Positions 1-10,653 are shown, numbered from the stretch's first letter. The stretch: 32,999 nucleotides of DNA from an uncultured Flavobacteriaceae bacterium (GCA_938010765.1 CALLVX010000049.1:1-32999), one strand, 5' to 3'. The notes: generated from the letters alone by a model not told the origin. Translations and numbers: made by a program.

Positions 1-205
1 GCACACCTCTTTCATAGGCAGGTTGCGGCCACTTTTGCTCGCCTTCTTGCCCCTCTTGCCACTTTTCAAGGGAAGCCAGTAGTCGCCCAAGCAACGGATC
101 GGCACCCTCAACACCCAAGGAAAGGGGCGTACTCTTGTAACCATCCGTGATAAGTTCGATCATTCCCTGGTGGAAGCCATCGGCCGTTTCGGTTCGTTCG
201 GGCAT
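1..205 (-). CDS. Partial unrecognised protein (N-terminus only)
   Basis: An open minus-strand frame starts with ATG at 205 and runs off the left edge, so about 68 residues are visible. The product begins MPERTETADGFHQGMIELI and later contains a Gln/Glu-rich stretch (EKWQEGQEGEQKW). It has no signal peptide and no membrane segment in the visible part. I do not recognise the family. A homologous but broken copy of its start and upstream DNA lies at about 23470-23570, which supports this being a real gene start. The true length and the stop lie outside the window. Confidence 0.55.
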   Translation of the reverse strand, partial: MPERTETADGFHQGMIELITDGYKSTPLSLGVEGADPLLGRLLASLEKWQEGQEGEQKWPQPAYERGV

Positions 206-287
206 ACTTTCGATATTTATGTTTCCTTATATCATGTATCCCAAAGGCAGCGATTCCCCTAATCAAACATTGCCGATTGTTCTAAAT

Positions 288-1127
288 TTAGCTTGAAAAC
301 CTACTGATCAGCTGTTCGCTTAAACGTACAAAATCTTTATTTCCTTCCTCTTTGGAGAGTGCCAGCGATCGTTTCCCTGCGGTTACAGCTTCTTGGTTTC
401 TCCCAAGATCTCCTAAAATCAATGCTTCTCGATATACTTGAAAAAACAACGCTTTATCACTTTTGGTCACCTTTTGAATATACTCCAATGCCCGCTCCAA
501 ATCGGTACCTGTTTCCTGCATGTACAAGGCTGCCCGGTAATAGTCGTTATTGCTTGGCCCTTTCATGGTTCTTTCTATAGCGTTCATCACTCGTTCCTTT
601 ATTGCTACCTTTAGGGGCAAAGAAACTTGTGCGCCCACCCATTTTATCATTAAATCAGCACTATCCATCCCGATGTTTTGCAGACTTATTTCCAACGATT
701 CTTGTTTCGTTTCTAGATTGGAAACCTTGGTTGTGAGAGTTTGAATAGGGGTTTTATTTATGTAGGTAGTCCAATCACCACTTTCGTAGGGATAGAAATG
801 GAGTGCCCACACATTCTTTTCTGGTTTGCTAAGCACCGTATATGATCCTGTTTCGAAGGTAGCCCCTCCCAATGTAACTTCGTCTGAAAAGGTAATTTTA
901 GTGGCCGTATTGGCCCCAGTTCGCCATAGTTCCCCATAGGGAAGCAATCCACCGGCCCCAAAAATACTACGGCCCCTTACCGAAGGGCGCGAATAACTAA
1001 TATGAATATCGGTAAGGCCTACAGTTTGCCTAACCTCTGCCGTCGGACTTGGGGCAGGCACCCGCAGTTGTGCAACACCGGATATTGAAAATCCAATAAA
1101 AAATAAATATATATATGCGTATTTCAT
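288..1127 (-). CDS. Secreted DUF2911 protein with C-terminal TPR-like helices
   Basis: The 279-residue product has a Sec signal peptide ending near VAQ (residues 18-20). It is followed by a DUF2911 domain (about residues 22-160), recognisable from YSRPSVRGRSIFG (45-57) and GELWRTGANTATKITF (65-80). Residues 190-275 are helical and TPR-like (YYRAALYMQETG, ALEYIQKV). DUF2911 proteins are common in Bacteroidota and their biochemical role is unknown; they are probably periplasmic. The gene starts 3 nt after the stop of the AraC-type regulator upstream and is the last gene of a three-gene minus-strand operon. Confidence 0.85.
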   Translation of the reverse strand: MKYAYIYLFFIGFSISGVAQLRVPAPSPTAEVRQTVGLTDIHISYSRPSVRGRSIFGAGGLLPYGELWRTGANTATKITFSDEVTLGGATFETGSYTVLSKPEKNVWALHFYPYESGDWTTYINKTPIQTLTTKVSNLETKQESLEISLQNIGMDSADLMIKWVGAQVSLPLKVAIKERVMNAIERTMKGPSNNDYYRAALYMQETGTDLERALEYIQKVTKSDKALFFQVYREALILGDLGRNQEAVTAGKRSLALSKEEGNKDFVRLSEQLISRFSS

Positions 1128-1130
1128 GTC

Positions 1131-2240
1131 TTAACTATTTTGATTGTTAAAATATTCCGACGGGGAAGTGCCCATCAATCTTTTAAATGACTTATTAAAA
1201 GTAGTTTTTGAATTAAAGCCAGCCTCCTGGGCAAGCCCAAAAAAAGTAAGTTGCCGTGCCTTGTTCGTTTGGGCCAAGGAAACAAATTCTTTAATGCGAT
1301 AGTAATTCACATATTCAAAGAAATTCATCCCGATACATTCGTTTAGCAAGCGTGCCAATTCCGGATTGGGAATACCCAACATTTCCGCTAGTTCTGCCTT
1401 CAACAACTTATTATTGAGATAAGGTTTACGCTCGTTCATCAACTGTTCTAGCTGCTCTTTCAACGCATTGAGATCGGTAGCTGAAAATTTAGATTGTGCA
1501 TACTTTCGTATTTCCTCCAAAGGGGCAACTCTAAATACCTCGGGCGACAACATTCCATAGTAGGCAATGAACAAAATAATCAAAGCGATACTAACCCATA
1601 TAGCGGGACGCAAATCTCTTTCAAGCATCTCAAAACCCGATAGGCTAAGGATATACAATACCAACCATATCAAAAGAAAAACACCAATGATAACATGAAA
1701 ATTGAGAAAAAATCGGGTCTTGACCGTAAACGAAAACTCGTCTTTTAACCTATCACGAAAACGAAGATATTGTAGTAGACTCAAGCCCCAATACGTAATA
1801 TTAACAATCAATCCTATGGCATGGCAGGCATAGATCATACGCGCAAGCTCGCCTGTTGCAATTCGTTCCCTTATGACCGCATCCGACGGAAGCATAAAGT
1901 AGAATACGATAAAACCCATGTACCCGAATGCCGGAATGTAGTGTGCCAAATGTTTGTTTTGCGGGCGTTTCCCCAATAGGGAAGTACGCGTAAAAAGATA
2001 CACGGTGATTCCGAACAACATCGCGGCCAGTTCCGAAAAGGCATTCAAGCGAAAATTTTTTCCAAATACTTCGGAGATATACAGTGTCTTGCCCACCAAG
2101 CCGATAAACAAGGTGAACACCATAAACGCCAAAAAGGGATTCACCTTCTTACGGTTCTTCTTAGAAAACGCATAGACGAACAGTAAAAGAATGCTTTGAA
2201 AAAAAGCAAAGTAAATAAGTTGATTGTAGAGCGTTTGCAT
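1131..2240 (-). CDS. Membrane-anchored AraC-family transcriptional regulator
   Basis: The 369-residue protein has an N-terminal half with about seven hydrophobic helices (roughly residues 8-235) and a C-terminal AraC/XylS double helix-turn-helix (about 260-367). The second motif reads LAQEAGFNSKTTFNKSFKRLMG and is typical of the family. This membrane-sensor plus AraC layout is frequent in Flavobacteriia, where the membrane part is thought to sense an unknown signal. It lies between a secreted barrel-like protein (21 nt upstream) and a DUF2911 gene (3 nt downstream) in one operon, so it may control those genes or the divergent hydrolase operon at 3151. The target is inferred, not seen. Confidence 0.85.
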   Translation of the reverse strand: MQTLYNQLIYFAFFQSILLLFVYAFSKKNRKKVNPFLAFMVFTLFIGLVGKTLYISEVFGKNFRLNAFSELAAMLFGITVYLFTRTSLLGKRPQNKHLAHYIPAFGYMGFIVFYFMLPSDAVIRERIATGELARMIYACHAIGLIVNITYWGLSLLQYLRFRDRLKDEFSFTVKTRFFLNFHVIIGVFLLIWLVLYILSLSGFEMLERDLRPAIWVSIALIILFIAYYGMLSPEVFRVAPLEEIRKYAQSKFSATDLNALKEQLEQLMNERKPYLNNKLLKAELAEMLGIPNPELARLLNECIGMNFFEYVNYYRIKEFVSLAQTNKARQLTFFGLAQEAGFNSKTTFNKSFKRLMGTSPSEYFNNQNS

Positions 2241-2261
2241 CCTCTTTTTATCCGAAGATAG

Positions 2262-2966
2262 TTAGTTTATCACAAATTGGTTTACGTGTAATACGCCTTT
2301 GGTATCCATTGCTTTGTTGGTTTTATGAAAAGCTTCAAAAGCGGCTTGGTTTTCCCACTCGGTCACTACCAGAAAATCAGGCTGGTAGTAATAACCAAAA
2401 GGCGATTCCCCCCCTGTAAGTTCAATAATTTCAGAGCCACCTGCTTTTTTAGAAGCCGTCTTAAAATCGTTGACAAAGCGTTCGAAATCTTTGGGTCTTG
2501 CCTTCCAATAAGCAGTAACTACATTGTACTTATCTCCCCGAACTTGAAATTGCATATCGGCCTGCATTTCGTAGTAGGTGAGTCCGAAAAAACTAAACAA
2601 GGCCCTACGTTGTTCATGAAAATCGGGGACTTCTTTTACAATATTGGTCAAAAACTGTTCTCGCTGTACCAAGCTGTTCCATTTTCCCAACACCAGTCCG
2701 CTGGGATGGTGATTTCCTTCGACGTAGGAGGTAATCCCGAACCCAGGTTGCGATTGATAACTAAATTTAAAACCCACCGGGAAAACAGTTTTCTTATAAC
2801 GATCAAAATTTGCTTTGGTATCAGGTTTTGTAGTCAAAAAGAGGAGATCCAGAATCTCTCCTTTCTTAAAATTATATTCTTTGGTATCGGATTGGGCAGT
2901 CGCATTCATAAGGAATACGCATACAAGTACCAGGGGCATAATAAGAATCAAGAATTTTTTAAACAT
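2262..2966 (-). CDS. Secreted dimeric alpha/beta-barrel-like protein
   Basis: The 234-residue product has a signal peptide (hydrophobic residues 4-22, likely cleaved after ATAQ). The mature part has two similar halves, each with a beta-strand, helix and 'VTEWENQAAFEAFH'-like pattern (residues 206-219 in the second half; a looser version around 92-110). This resembles a tandem antibiotic-biosynthesis-monooxygenase/EthD-type ferredoxin-like fold. I see no cofactor motif and cannot name a substrate. It is the first gene of the minus-strand operon with the AraC-type regulator and DUF2911, and is divergent from the operon starting at 3151. The fold assignment is tentative. Confidence 0.6.
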   Translation of the reverse strand: MFKKFLILIMPLVLVCVFLMNATAQSDTKEYNFKKGEILDLLFLTTKPDTKANFDRYKKTVFPVGFKFSYQSQPGFGITSYVEGNHHPSGLVLGKWNSLVQREQFLTNIVKEVPDFHEQRRALFSFFGLTYYEMQADMQFQVRGDKYNVVTAYWKARPKDFERFVNDFKTASKKAGGSEIIELTGGESPFGYYYQPDFLVVTEWENQAAFEAFHKTNKAMDTKGVLHVNQFVIN

Positions 2967-3150
2967 TTTGTTGTGATTTTAGTTCGTACTTTTTTTACAA
3001 ATCTATCGCACCATTCGACCGTCACAAAGAAAATCCCCCATTCATGGGTACACATACCGTATGCGTACGTTAAGACCTAAGAAAAGCATGCCCCATTTGG
3101 TTTTCTTACCCGCTATTTATTTCATACTTTAAAGGCTAAATTTTTTAGCG

Positions 3151-4443
3151 ATGTCTTCACGTTGGTTAATCGTTCTCTTTTGTTTTATAGGCAGTATGGT
3201 TCTTGCGCAAAATTCCAAGCCTTTGGTAAACGAGGCCCGCCTCGAAAAGCGCATTCTTGAATTGGCCAACTATGGCCTTCAAGCGAATGGGGAAACCGAA
3301 CGGGTTGCTTTTAGCGACGCAGATATCGAAGCTCGAAAATGGGTAATGAATACCATGGTGACCCTTGAGCTAGAGACCTATATCGACTTCGCCGGAAACA
3401 TCATAGGTCTTCGGAAGGGTAAAAACACCGATTTAAAGCCCATTTCCTTCGGGTCGCACATAGATCGTGTTCCGAACGGAGGAAATTATGACGGTTGTGT
3501 AGGATCTATGGCTGCCCTGGAGGTCATACAGACCTTGAATGAAAATAACATCCAAACCGAACACCCTTTGGAAGTAATTATCTTCTCGAACGAAGAAGGG
3601 GGTGTTATGGGAAGTCGGGCCATGAGTGGCCACCTAAGCCAAAAGGCCTTTTCTGTAGTAAACAACACCGGGTATTCTATGGGGGAAGGCATCATACGAT
3701 TGGGAGGTGATACCACTCGAATTGCAGCCGTAAAACGCGAAAAGGGCGCTATGGCCGCTTTCTTGGAGTTGCATATTGAACAGGGAGGTATTTTGGAGCA
3801 AAAGGGCATTGATATCGGAATTGTAGAAGGCATTGTGGGGCTCAAATGGTGGGATGTCGAATTCAATGGTTTCGCGAATCATGCAGGTACTACCCCCATG
3901 AACGCACGCCAAGATGCCCTATTGGCCGCGGCACAGTTTATCATTGCGGTAAATGAGATCACGAATAGTTTTGAAGGCAGCCAAGTAGGCACCGTAGGCC
4001 GTATTGAAGCCGAACCTGGCGCTCCCAACGTAATTCCGGGAAAAGTTATCACAAGCCTTGAAATTCGAGATCTTTCGGCAGAAGTAATTGAAAAAGTGTT
4101 CCAGGCAATCAAAACAAAGGCAGCGGAAATTGCCAAAGCAGCGAATGTAACCATTGAATTTCGTCCTTTGGATACCACCGCGGCACCCGCACTAACAGAT
4201 AGCGCCATTCAACAACTCATTAAAAAATCAGCTGAAAAACTAGGGCTGTCAACCCATAAAATGCCAAGTGGCGCCGGGCACGATGCCCAAGATATTGCGG
4301 GCATTGCCCCTACAGGAATGATTTTCGTTCCCAGTAAAGGCGGAATAAGCCATTCCCCTAAAGAATTTACATCCCCCACAGATATGGCCAATGGTGCCAA
4401 TGTATTGTTACAAACCTTGTTGGTCCTGGATAAAAAACTGTAA
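3151..4443 (+). CDS. Secreted M20-family Zn hydrolase (N-carbamoyl-amino-acid / allantoate amidohydrolase type)
   Basis: The 430-residue protein has a signal peptide cleaved near VLAQ (residue 20). It carries the hydantoinase/carbamoylase signatures of peptidase family M20C-like enzymes: GSHIDRVPNGGNYDG (101-115, metal His103 and Asp114), SNEEGG (146-151, Glu148/149), ELHIEQGG (206-213, metal His208), NHAGTTPM (243-250) and a late GAGHDAQD motif. These enzymes hydrolyse N-carbamoyl or ureido groups using two metal ions. A periplasmic location is unusual, as most characterised carbamoylases are cytosolic. It opens a plus-strand operon with an M28 peptidase and a Rieske oxygenase. Exact substrate is not predictable from sequence. 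Confidence 0.88.
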   Translation: MSSRWLIVLFCFIGSMVLAQNSKPLVNEARLEKRILELANYGLQANGETERVAFSDADIEARKWVMNTMVTLELETYIDFAGNIIGLRKGKNTDLKPISFGSHIDRVPNGGNYDGCVGSMAALEVIQTLNENNIQTEHPLEVIIFSNEEGGVMGSRAMSGHLSQKAFSVVNNTGYSMGEGIIRLGGDTTRIAAVKREKGAMAAFLELHIEQGGILEQKGIDIGIVEGIVGLKWWDVEFNGFANHAGTTPMNARQDALLAAAQFIIAVNEITNSFEGSQVGTVGRIEAEPGAPNVIPGKVITSLEIRDLSAEVIEKVFQAIKTKAAEIAKAANVTIEFRPLDTTAAPALTDSAIQQLIKKSAEKLGLSTHKMPSGAGHDAQDIAGIAPTGMIFVPSKGGISHSPKEFTSPTDMANGANVLLQTLLVLDKKL

Positions 4444-4453
4444 TACCACAAAC

Positions 4454-4899
4454 ATGGAAAAATCGACCCCAGTTAGCGTCGAACAGCTTTTCGACACCGA
4501 TGCCGAAACTGTATGGGCAGCACTTACCGAAGCACACCGGATGCGGCTATGGTACTTTGACGCCATACCCGATTTTAAAGCGAAAGTTGGTTTTAAAACA
4601 CAGTTCAATGTGCAGTCGGGCGGACGGGATTTCCCACATGTTTGGCGGGTTACCGAAGTAATCCCTTTTCAAAAATAAGCTATGATTGGGAAATTACCGG
4701 GTATGAGATCGACTCCTATGTGATGTTTGAATTAGACACAAAAGCGACAAAAACACGCCTAACCCTCAACTGTTATGGTATAGAAACCTATCCAAACAAT
4801 ATTCCAGAGTTCACCAGGGAAAGCTGTAATGCAGGGTGGACGTATTTTATCAAAGAAAGCTTGCCCAAGTATATCAACTCATTGGAACAACCCAACTAA
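4454..4899 (+). pseudogene. SRPBCC/AHSA1-like protein, frameshifted
   Basis: The first frame, from ATG 4454, gives an AHSA1-type start (FDTDAETVWAALTEAHRMRLW) but stops at TAA 4676-4678. The family pattern then continues without a break in another frame (ISYDWEITGYEIDSYVMFEL, then NAGWTYFIKESLPKYINSL) to 4899. The junction is a run of five A at about 4671-4675; a sixth A would restore a single reading frame of about 148 residues. This is either a natural one-base deletion or a homopolymer sequencing error. SRPBCC proteins bind hydrophobic ligands or act as co-chaperone-like modules. It sits 10 nt after the carbamoylase and 18 nt before the M28 gene, so it is an operon member. Confidence 0.8.
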
Positions 4900-4917
4900 A
4901 CCATTTAAATCGAGCAT

Positions 4918-6471
4918 ATGAAAAAACAATTACTTTTAAGTCTCTTCGTACTATTCATAACCGGTGCAATCGGTACCGCACAGACGACCGAGGATATTGT
5001 GAACCAAATACAAAAGGAAGCAAATGACAATTCACAATTGGAACAACTGGCCTATGAGCTGATGGACGTTATTGGTCCAAGACTGGTAGGAACTCCCCAA
5101 ATGAAAAAAGCCCACGATTGGGCGGTAGATACTTATACAAAATGGGGTATTGAAGCAACAAACGAAACATGGGGCCAATGGCGGGGTTGGGAACGGGGTA
5201 TTACCCACGTAGACTTGGTCTCCCCTCGAGTTGTTTCCCTCAGCGGAATGCAATTGGCATGGAGTCCCGGCACCTCTAAAAAAGGGATTACCGCCGGCCT
5301 GATCCAACTACCGACTGTTTCCGACTCTTTGGCCTTTGTAAAATGGCTGCCACAAGTAAAAGGAAAGTTCGTACTTGTTTCGATGCACCAACCTACCGGA
5401 CGCCCCGATTACAACTGGGAGGAATTCGCTACGGAGGAGTCCTTTGAAAAGATGAAAACAGCACGCGAAGCCCAGCAAACCGCTTGGCAAGAGAACCTGA
5501 GAAACACAGGTTATACCAGCCGAAACATCAATAAAGTACTCGAAGATGCCGGCGCGGTCGGCATTGTACAATCCCGATGGTCAAAAGGTTTTGGTGCAAA
5601 CAAAATTTTCAGTGCAGGTACTAAAAAAGTACCGGTTGTAGACCTTTCTTTGGAAGACTACGGCATGTTATACCGAATGGTATTAAAAGGTACAGGTCCC
5701 GTTATAAAGATTGTTGCCGAATCAAAAGAATTGGGAACAGTACCCACTTTCAATACCATCGCCACCATTCCGGGCAAAGAATTACCGAACGAATACGTGG
5801 TGCTTTCGGCTCATTTCGATTCGTGGGATGGCGCTACCGGCGCTACCGATAATGGCACTGGTACGATTACGATGTTAGAGGCTGCCCGAATATTGAAAAA
5901 AGTATATCCCAACCCAAAGCGCACCATTATCATTGGGCATTGGGGCAGTGAAGAACAAGGTTTGAACGGTTCCCGAGCCTATGTAGAGGACCATCCTGAG
6001 GTGGTAGAAGGTCTGCAGGCCCTATTCAATCAAGATAACGGCACGGGAAGGGTAGTGCGACTCTCCGGGCAGGGCTTTTTACATGCCTATGACTATTTGG
6101 GGCGCTGGTTAGAAGCAGTTCCCGAAGATATCAGCAAACATATTGAAACGACCTTTCCCGGCAATCCTGCCCGTGGCGGTTCTGATTATGCCTCTTTTGT
6201 CGCCAAAGGAGCTCCCGGATTCTCATTGAGTTCCTTGAGTTGGAGTTATTGGGATTATACTTGGCATACCAATTTAGACACCTATGACAAAATCGTTTTT
6301 GACGACGTACGCAACAATGCCATACTTACGGCAATCTTGGCCTATATGGCCAGCGAAGATCCGGAAAGGACCTCAAGAGAAAAATCGGTTTTAGGCATCA
6401 ATCCAAGATCCGGACAAAAAGGAGTCTGGCCCGAACCCAGGAGTCCCAATCGAGATGGAGGCGAAAATTAA
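4918..6471 (+). CDS. Secreted M28-family zinc aminopeptidase
   Basis: The 517-residue product has a signal peptide (MKKQLLLSLFVLFITGAIG, cleavage near TAQ). A protease-associated-like insert precedes the catalytic M28 domain. Zinc ligands and catalytic residues are visible: SAHFDSWDGATGATDNGTG (297-315, His299 and Asp311), HWGSEEQGLNGSRAY (341-355, Glu345/346), NQDNG (Asp373) and WHTNLDTYDKI (His450). The enzyme is expected to remove N-terminal residues from peptides or dipeptides in the periplasm or outside the cell. It lies 18 nt after the frameshifted SRPBCC gene and 12 nt before the Rieske gene. The Gly/Pro/Arg-rich C-terminal tail (491-517) is probably disordered. Confidence 0.92.
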   Translation: MKKQLLLSLFVLFITGAIGTAQTTEDIVNQIQKEANDNSQLEQLAYELMDVIGPRLVGTPQMKKAHDWAVDTYTKWGIEATNETWGQWRGWERGITHVDLVSPRVVSLSGMQLAWSPGTSKKGITAGLIQLPTVSDSLAFVKWLPQVKGKFVLVSMHQPTGRPDYNWEEFATEESFEKMKTAREAQQTAWQENLRNTGYTSRNINKVLEDAGAVGIVQSRWSKGFGANKIFSAGTKKVPVVDLSLEDYGMLYRMVLKGTGPVIKIVAESKELGTVPTFNTIATIPGKELPNEYVVLSAHFDSWDGATGATDNGTGTITMLEAARILKKVYPNPKRTIIIGHWGSEEQGLNGSRAYVEDHPEVVEGLQALFNQDNGTGRVVRLSGQGFLHAYDYLGRWLEAVPEDISKHIETTFPGNPARGGSDYASFVAKGAPGFSLSSLSWSYWDYTWHTNLDTYDKIVFDDVRNNAILTAILAYMASEDPERTSREKSVLGINPRSGQKGVWPEPRSPNRDGGEN

Positions 6472-6483
6472 ACCAATGCAGGA

Positions 6484-7476
6484 ATGAAGCAAGTTTTCCC
6501 AACAAAATTACTGGCCTGTTGGCACCCTGTTGCCTATAGCAATACCCTTACCGATGCTCCCTATGGTACTTTTTTATTAGACCATGCCGTAGTGGTATGG
6601 CGCGATTCGAACAGCAAGGTGCATGCAATGCGTGATTTATGTATTCATAGAGGTACTGCCCTATCGCTCGGATGGATTAAAAACGACTGCATCGTTTGCC
6701 CCTACCACGCTTGGGAGTATAACGGCAAGGGGGCTTGTGTTCATATTCCGCAAGCGCCCGATATCGAAATTCCAAAAAAAGCGAACACGCCCGTTTATCA
6801 TTGTCAAGAAAAGTTCGGTTTGGTATGGGTTGCATTGGAAAACCCCGTTTATTCCCTGCCCGATATTCCGGAGTTTGAAAATGAGGAGTGGAAGTTGGTG
6901 CAAACAGGACCCTTCGATTGGAATAGTGATGCTTCGCGACAAACTGAGAATTTTACCGATTTTGGTCATTTTCCTTGGGTGCATCCAGGACTGTTAGGCG
7001 ACCCCGAGCGACCCGAAGTGCCCAAATGTACGGTTGAACGCAAAGGGGCCGTTTTACATTATTCCATCATACGTCCCGAAGCTACCAACCCTGATGACTT
7101 TCCCGTTTTCGCCAATGAAGAAGTAGTACAACCCGAAAGAGAAAGTATGTACCAGTTGCATTTGCCCTATACCATTGTACTTCGATTGGGTTGGGGCGGT
7201 AAAAAGGGCATGGTTTATTTTTTCGTTTCCCAACCCATTTCTTCCAATAAATGTCGGGGGTATTGCATTGTTGGTCGAAATTATAATACCGAGGAACCCG
7301 ATACGATCCTGCAGAATTTTGAGCAAGTTATCTTTGATCAGGATAAACGCATTGTAGAATCGCAAAGGCCGCAACAGGTGCCCTTTGATTTGACCGAAGA
7401 ACTACATCTAAACTTCGATACGGTCGCTCTGAACTATCGCCGAGCGATGAAAAAAGAACAACTCACAAATAAATAA
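6484..7476 (+). CDS. Rieske [2Fe-2S] non-haem iron oxygenase, alpha-subunit type
   Basis: The 330-residue protein has an N-terminal Rieske domain with Cys53-x-His55 and Cys72-x2-His75 (CIHRGTALSLGWIK then CPYHAW). A C-terminal ring-hydroxylating-oxygenase domain follows, with the mononuclear-iron motif ENFTDFGHFPWVH (155-167; His162, His167) and a late acidic region (FDQDKRIVESQ) that could give the third ligand. Such enzymes hydroxylate or demethylate small substrates and need a separate reductase, which is not in this window. There is no signal peptide, so it is cytosolic, unlike its operon neighbours. The substrate is unknown; vanillate-demethylase-like and pheophorbide-oxygenase-like relatives are both conceivable. 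Confidence 0.88.
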   Translation: MKQVFPTKLLACWHPVAYSNTLTDAPYGTFLLDHAVVVWRDSNSKVHAMRDLCIHRGTALSLGWIKNDCIVCPYHAWEYNGKGACVHIPQAPDIEIPKKANTPVYHCQEKFGLVWVALENPVYSLPDIPEFENEEWKLVQTGPFDWNSDASRQTENFTDFGHFPWVHPGLLGDPERPEVPKCTVERKGAVLHYSIIRPEATNPDDFPVFANEEVVQPERESMYQLHLPYTIVLRLGWGGKKGMVYFFVSQPISSNKCRGYCIVGRNYNTEEPDTILQNFEQVIFDQDKRIVESQRPQQVPFDLTEELHLNFDTVALNYRRAMKKEQLTNK

Positions 7477-7503
7477 CATCCTATAACCAACCAATTGAAC
7501 GAT

Positions 7504-10500
7504 ATGAAAAACTTAAAACTGGTATTCATTGTATTGCTGTTACTTCCATTGACAATACCGGCACAACGAAAAAAAAGAAGTAACAGGGCAGCTCCTCAAA
7601 TAGTACAAGATTCTCTTTTCCACGGTTTGAAATGGCGCAATATCGGTCCGTTTCGAGGTGGACGTAGCGTTGCTTCCTCTGGCGTAGTTGGCGAATCGAT
7701 GACCTATTATATGGGCACCGTTGGAGGCGGCATTTGGAAAACCGTCGATGACGGAATTAACTGGAAGAATACTTCGGATGGGTTTCTAAAGACAGGCACG
7801 GTAGGCGCAATCGCCGTTTCGGAAAGTAATCCCAACATAGTGGTAGCAGGTATGGGCGAGCATGCGGCACGCGGAGTAATGACCTCGATGGGTGATGGGG
7901 TATATAAATCTACGGACGCGGGGAAGACCTGGAAGCATATCGGTTTGGACAAAACCCGCCATATTTCAGATGTCATTATTCATCCGACCAATCCCGATAT
8001 CATCTTTATTGCCGCCCAAGGCGCCCAATACGGCCCGAACGCAGAAAGGGGTATTTATCGCTCTACCAATGGGGGCGATAGCTGGGAGAACGTATTGTTC
8101 GTAAACAACAACACGGGGGCCTCCTCTCTTTCGATGGACATGAAAAACCCCTTGATTCTCTATGCCGCGATGTGGCAGCACAGGCGATATCCCTGGATGA
8201 TGGAATCGGGTGGTAAAAATTCAGGGCTTTACAAATCGGTAGACGGGGGAAGTAGTTGGAAGAAGATGAAAGAAGGCCTACCAAAACAATTTGGAAAGGC
8301 GGGTATCTCCGTTTCAAGGGCGAACAATGAACTAGTGTTTGCCGTTATCGAAGCCGAAGGGACCAAAGGAGGCGTATATCGTTCCGCAGATGCCGGTAAG
8401 AAATGGACACAGGTGAACAAAGACCGAATCAATATTGCCCGATCATGGTATTATATGGAAATCTTTGCCGATACACAGGATGAAAACGTAGTCTATGTAT
8501 TGAACGCCCCGGTGACCAAATCGATCGATGGCGGTAAGACCTTTAAACCCTTACCGACCCCTCATGGCGATAACCACCATTTATGGATCCATCCCGACAA
8601 CAATCAAAAAATGATCAATTCGAACGATGGCGGCTCCAATGTTTCGAACAATGGTGGTAAAAGCTGGAGCACGCAACAAAACCAGAATACGGCCCAATTT
8701 TACCGTGTGATAACCGATAATTTGGTGCCCTACAATGTGTATGGTGGACAACAGGATAATTCAACCGTGGCCATTGCCAACCGAACCAACGACCAGGGCA
8801 TCGATTGGAAAGATTGGCATGCGGTAGCGGGCGGGGAAAGTGCCTTTTTAGCTTTTGACCCCGACAATCCCGAAATCATTTATGGAGGCACATATCAGGG
8901 AAATATAGACCGGTGGGATGCCCGTTCTAGAGACTCAAAACCAATTAAAGAATATCCGGAACTGGGCTTAAGTATCGCTCCCGAGGATTCAAAATACCGT
9001 TATAACTGGAATGCTCCGATCATCACATCACCCCATGATCGCAAAACCATTTACCATGCAGGAAACGTAGTATTCAAATCTACAGATGAGGGACAAAGCT
9101 GGTCGGTCATTAGCCCCGACCTTACCAAAGATGAGAAGGAAAAACATGGCCCCGGTGGAGGACCCTATACCAATGAAGCCGCCGGAGGTGAAAACTACAA
9201 TACAATCACCTATTTGACCGAATCGACTCATGAAAAAGGAGTGCTTTGGGCAGGTAGTGACGATGGTTTGCTGCATTTGACCAGAGACGGCGGTCAAAAC
9301 TGGAAAAACGTTACTCCCAGTGGCATCCCAGACGGTATTGTAAATTGTATCGAAGTATCACCTCATGATGCCGCCACTGCCTATGTGGTCGTCATGCGCT
9401 ATAAGTCGATGGATTTGAATTCTCACATTTTTAAAACCTCCGATTATGGGCAAACATGGGTGAAAATTGTAAATGGTATTCAGGGAGAACATACGTTTAC
9501 CAGAGTGGTCCGCGAAGACCCTAAAAGAAAGGGACTGCTCTACGCCGGTACCGAAACAGGCCTTTTTATTTCCTGGAACGACGGTCAAAATTGGCAACCG
9601 TTTCAACTGAACCTTCCCATCGTACCCATCAATGACCTAACAATCCAAGACAATGATTTGATAGTCGCTACGGCGGGGCGATCTTTTTGGATTCTCGATG
9701 ATGTAGGGGCGTTACAAAATATAGATACACCAAAAGCGCCGGTCAAAATCTTTAAGCCCAAAGACACTTACCTACTTTTTGGGGGAAGCAGCGACAAACC
9801 CCAACCTGGGTCGGGAAGTAATCCCAAGCAAGGCGTTACCTTTGATTACCACTTGGACAAAAATGCCGATAGCCTTGATCTAAAATTAGAAATCTACCAG
9901 GGCACGAAACTCATACGAACCTTTAGCAATACAAAACCCAAAGATTTCAAATCGTGGCCCGGTGGACCTTCAAAGCCGAAAACGCTTCCGTCAAAACAAG
10001 GGTACAATCGGTTTACATGGGATTTTAGAAGGGAACAGCTTCCCCCTATCAACAAGGTATTCGTATTCGGCGGGCACGCCGGTTCTCGTGTTGGGCCGGG
10101 AACATATACCCTTAAACTTACCTTGGATAGGTTGACCTCCGAAACGGCCGTTACCGTTCTTCCCAACCCTAAAATAGCGACGACAGCAGGTGATTTTGAA
10201 AAACAGCAGGCACTGTTACAACAAATCGAAAGTACGGTAAAAGAGATGCACCAATCGGTCAATGAAATGCGTTCGGCAAAAGACCAACTAAAAGGATACG
10301 CCGAACTTTTAAAAGATAACGAGCAGGCGATCGCGCTTTTAGAAAAAGGAAAAGCATTGGTAAAAAGAATTGATACTTGGGAACAACATCTAATTCAACC
10401 AAAGCAGAAAACCTTTCAAGATGTTATCAATTTTAACAATAAACTCAATGCCCAATTATTACATTTAAAAGATTATATCGATGCTGCCGAACCGAAAATC

Positions 10501-10653
10501 ACCCAGGGAGCCAAGCAACGTTTGACCGACCTATTGAATGATTGGAGAGTATACGAGAAGGAACGAAAGGAAATCATAGAAGTTGAGATGACCGCCTATA
10601 ACGGTCTTTACAAGGAGCTAAGGCTTCCGGCAATCATACTCCCTCAACAATAA
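7504..10653 (+). CDS. Large secreted VPS10/BNR-repeat 'glycosyl hydrolase'-like protein
   Basis: I chose ATG 7504 because it starts directly at a Lys-plus-hydrophobic signal peptide ([16 protein letters not shown]), giving 1049 residues; the frame is open from a TTG at 7495. After [13 protein letters not shown] (44-56) come many BNR/Asp-box repeats ([32 protein letters not shown]), which build one or two beta-propellers related to sortilin/VPS10 and sialidase folds. The C-terminal third has an Ig-like part and a helical, probably coiled-coil region (about 890-1010). Databases often call such proteins 'glycosyl hydrolase', but the family has no proven activity. It follows the Rieske gene by 27 nt. 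Confidence 0.88.
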   Translation: MKNLKLVFIVLLLLPLTIPAQRKKRSNRAAPQIVQDSLFHGLKWRNIGPFRGGRSVASSGVVGESMTYYMGTVGGGIWKTVDDGINWKNTSDGFLKTGTVGAIAVSESNPNIVVAGMGEHAARGVMTSMGDGVYKSTDAGKTWKHIGLDKTRHISDVIIHPTNPDIIFIAAQGAQYGPNAERGIYRSTNGGDSWENVLFVNNNTGASSLSMDMKNPLILYAAMWQHRRYPWMMESGGKNSGLYKSVDGGSSWKKMKEGLPKQFGKAGISVSRANNELVFAVIEAEGTKGGVYRSADAGKKWTQVNKDRINIARSWYYMEIFADTQDENVVYVLNAPVTKSIDGGKTFKPLPTPHGDNHHLWIHPDNNQKMINSNDGGSNVSNNGGKSWSTQQNQNTAQFYRVITDNLVPYNVYGGQQDNSTVAIANRTNDQGIDWKDWHAVAGGESAFLAFDPDNPEIIYGGTYQGNIDRWDARSRDSKPIKEYPELGLSIAPEDSKYRYNWNAPIITSPHDRKTIYHAGNVVFKSTDEGQSWSVISPDLTKDEKEKHGPGGGPYTNEAAGGENYNTITYLTESTHEKGVLWAGSDDGLLHLTRDGGQNWKNVTPSGIPDGIVNCIEVSPHDAATAYVVVMRYKSMDLNSHIFKTSDYGQTWVKIVNGIQGEHTFTRVVREDPKRKGLLYAGTETGLFISWNDGQNWQPFQLNLPIVPINDLTIQDNDLIVATAGRSFWILDDVGALQNIDTPKAPVKIFKPKDTYLLFGGSSDKPQPGSGSNPKQGVTFDYHLDKNADSLDLKLEIYQGTKLIRTFSNTKPKDFKSWPGGPSKPKTLPSKQGYNRFTWDFRREQLPPINKVFVFGGHAGSRVGPGTYTLKLTLDRLTSETAVTVLPNPKIATTAGDFEKQQALLQQIESTVKEMHQSVNEMRSAKDQLKGYAELLKDNEQAIALLEKGKALVKRIDTWEQHLIQPKQKTFQDVINFNNKLNAQLLHLKDYIDAAEPKITQGAKQRLTDLLNDWRVYEKERKEIIEVEMTAYNGLYKELRLPAIILPQQ

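Noticed and set aside
2325..3080. A 251-codon plus-strand frame
   Set aside because: It lies opposite the secreted barrel-like gene (2262-2966), has no recognisable domain, and is a shadow frame of a better-supported gene.
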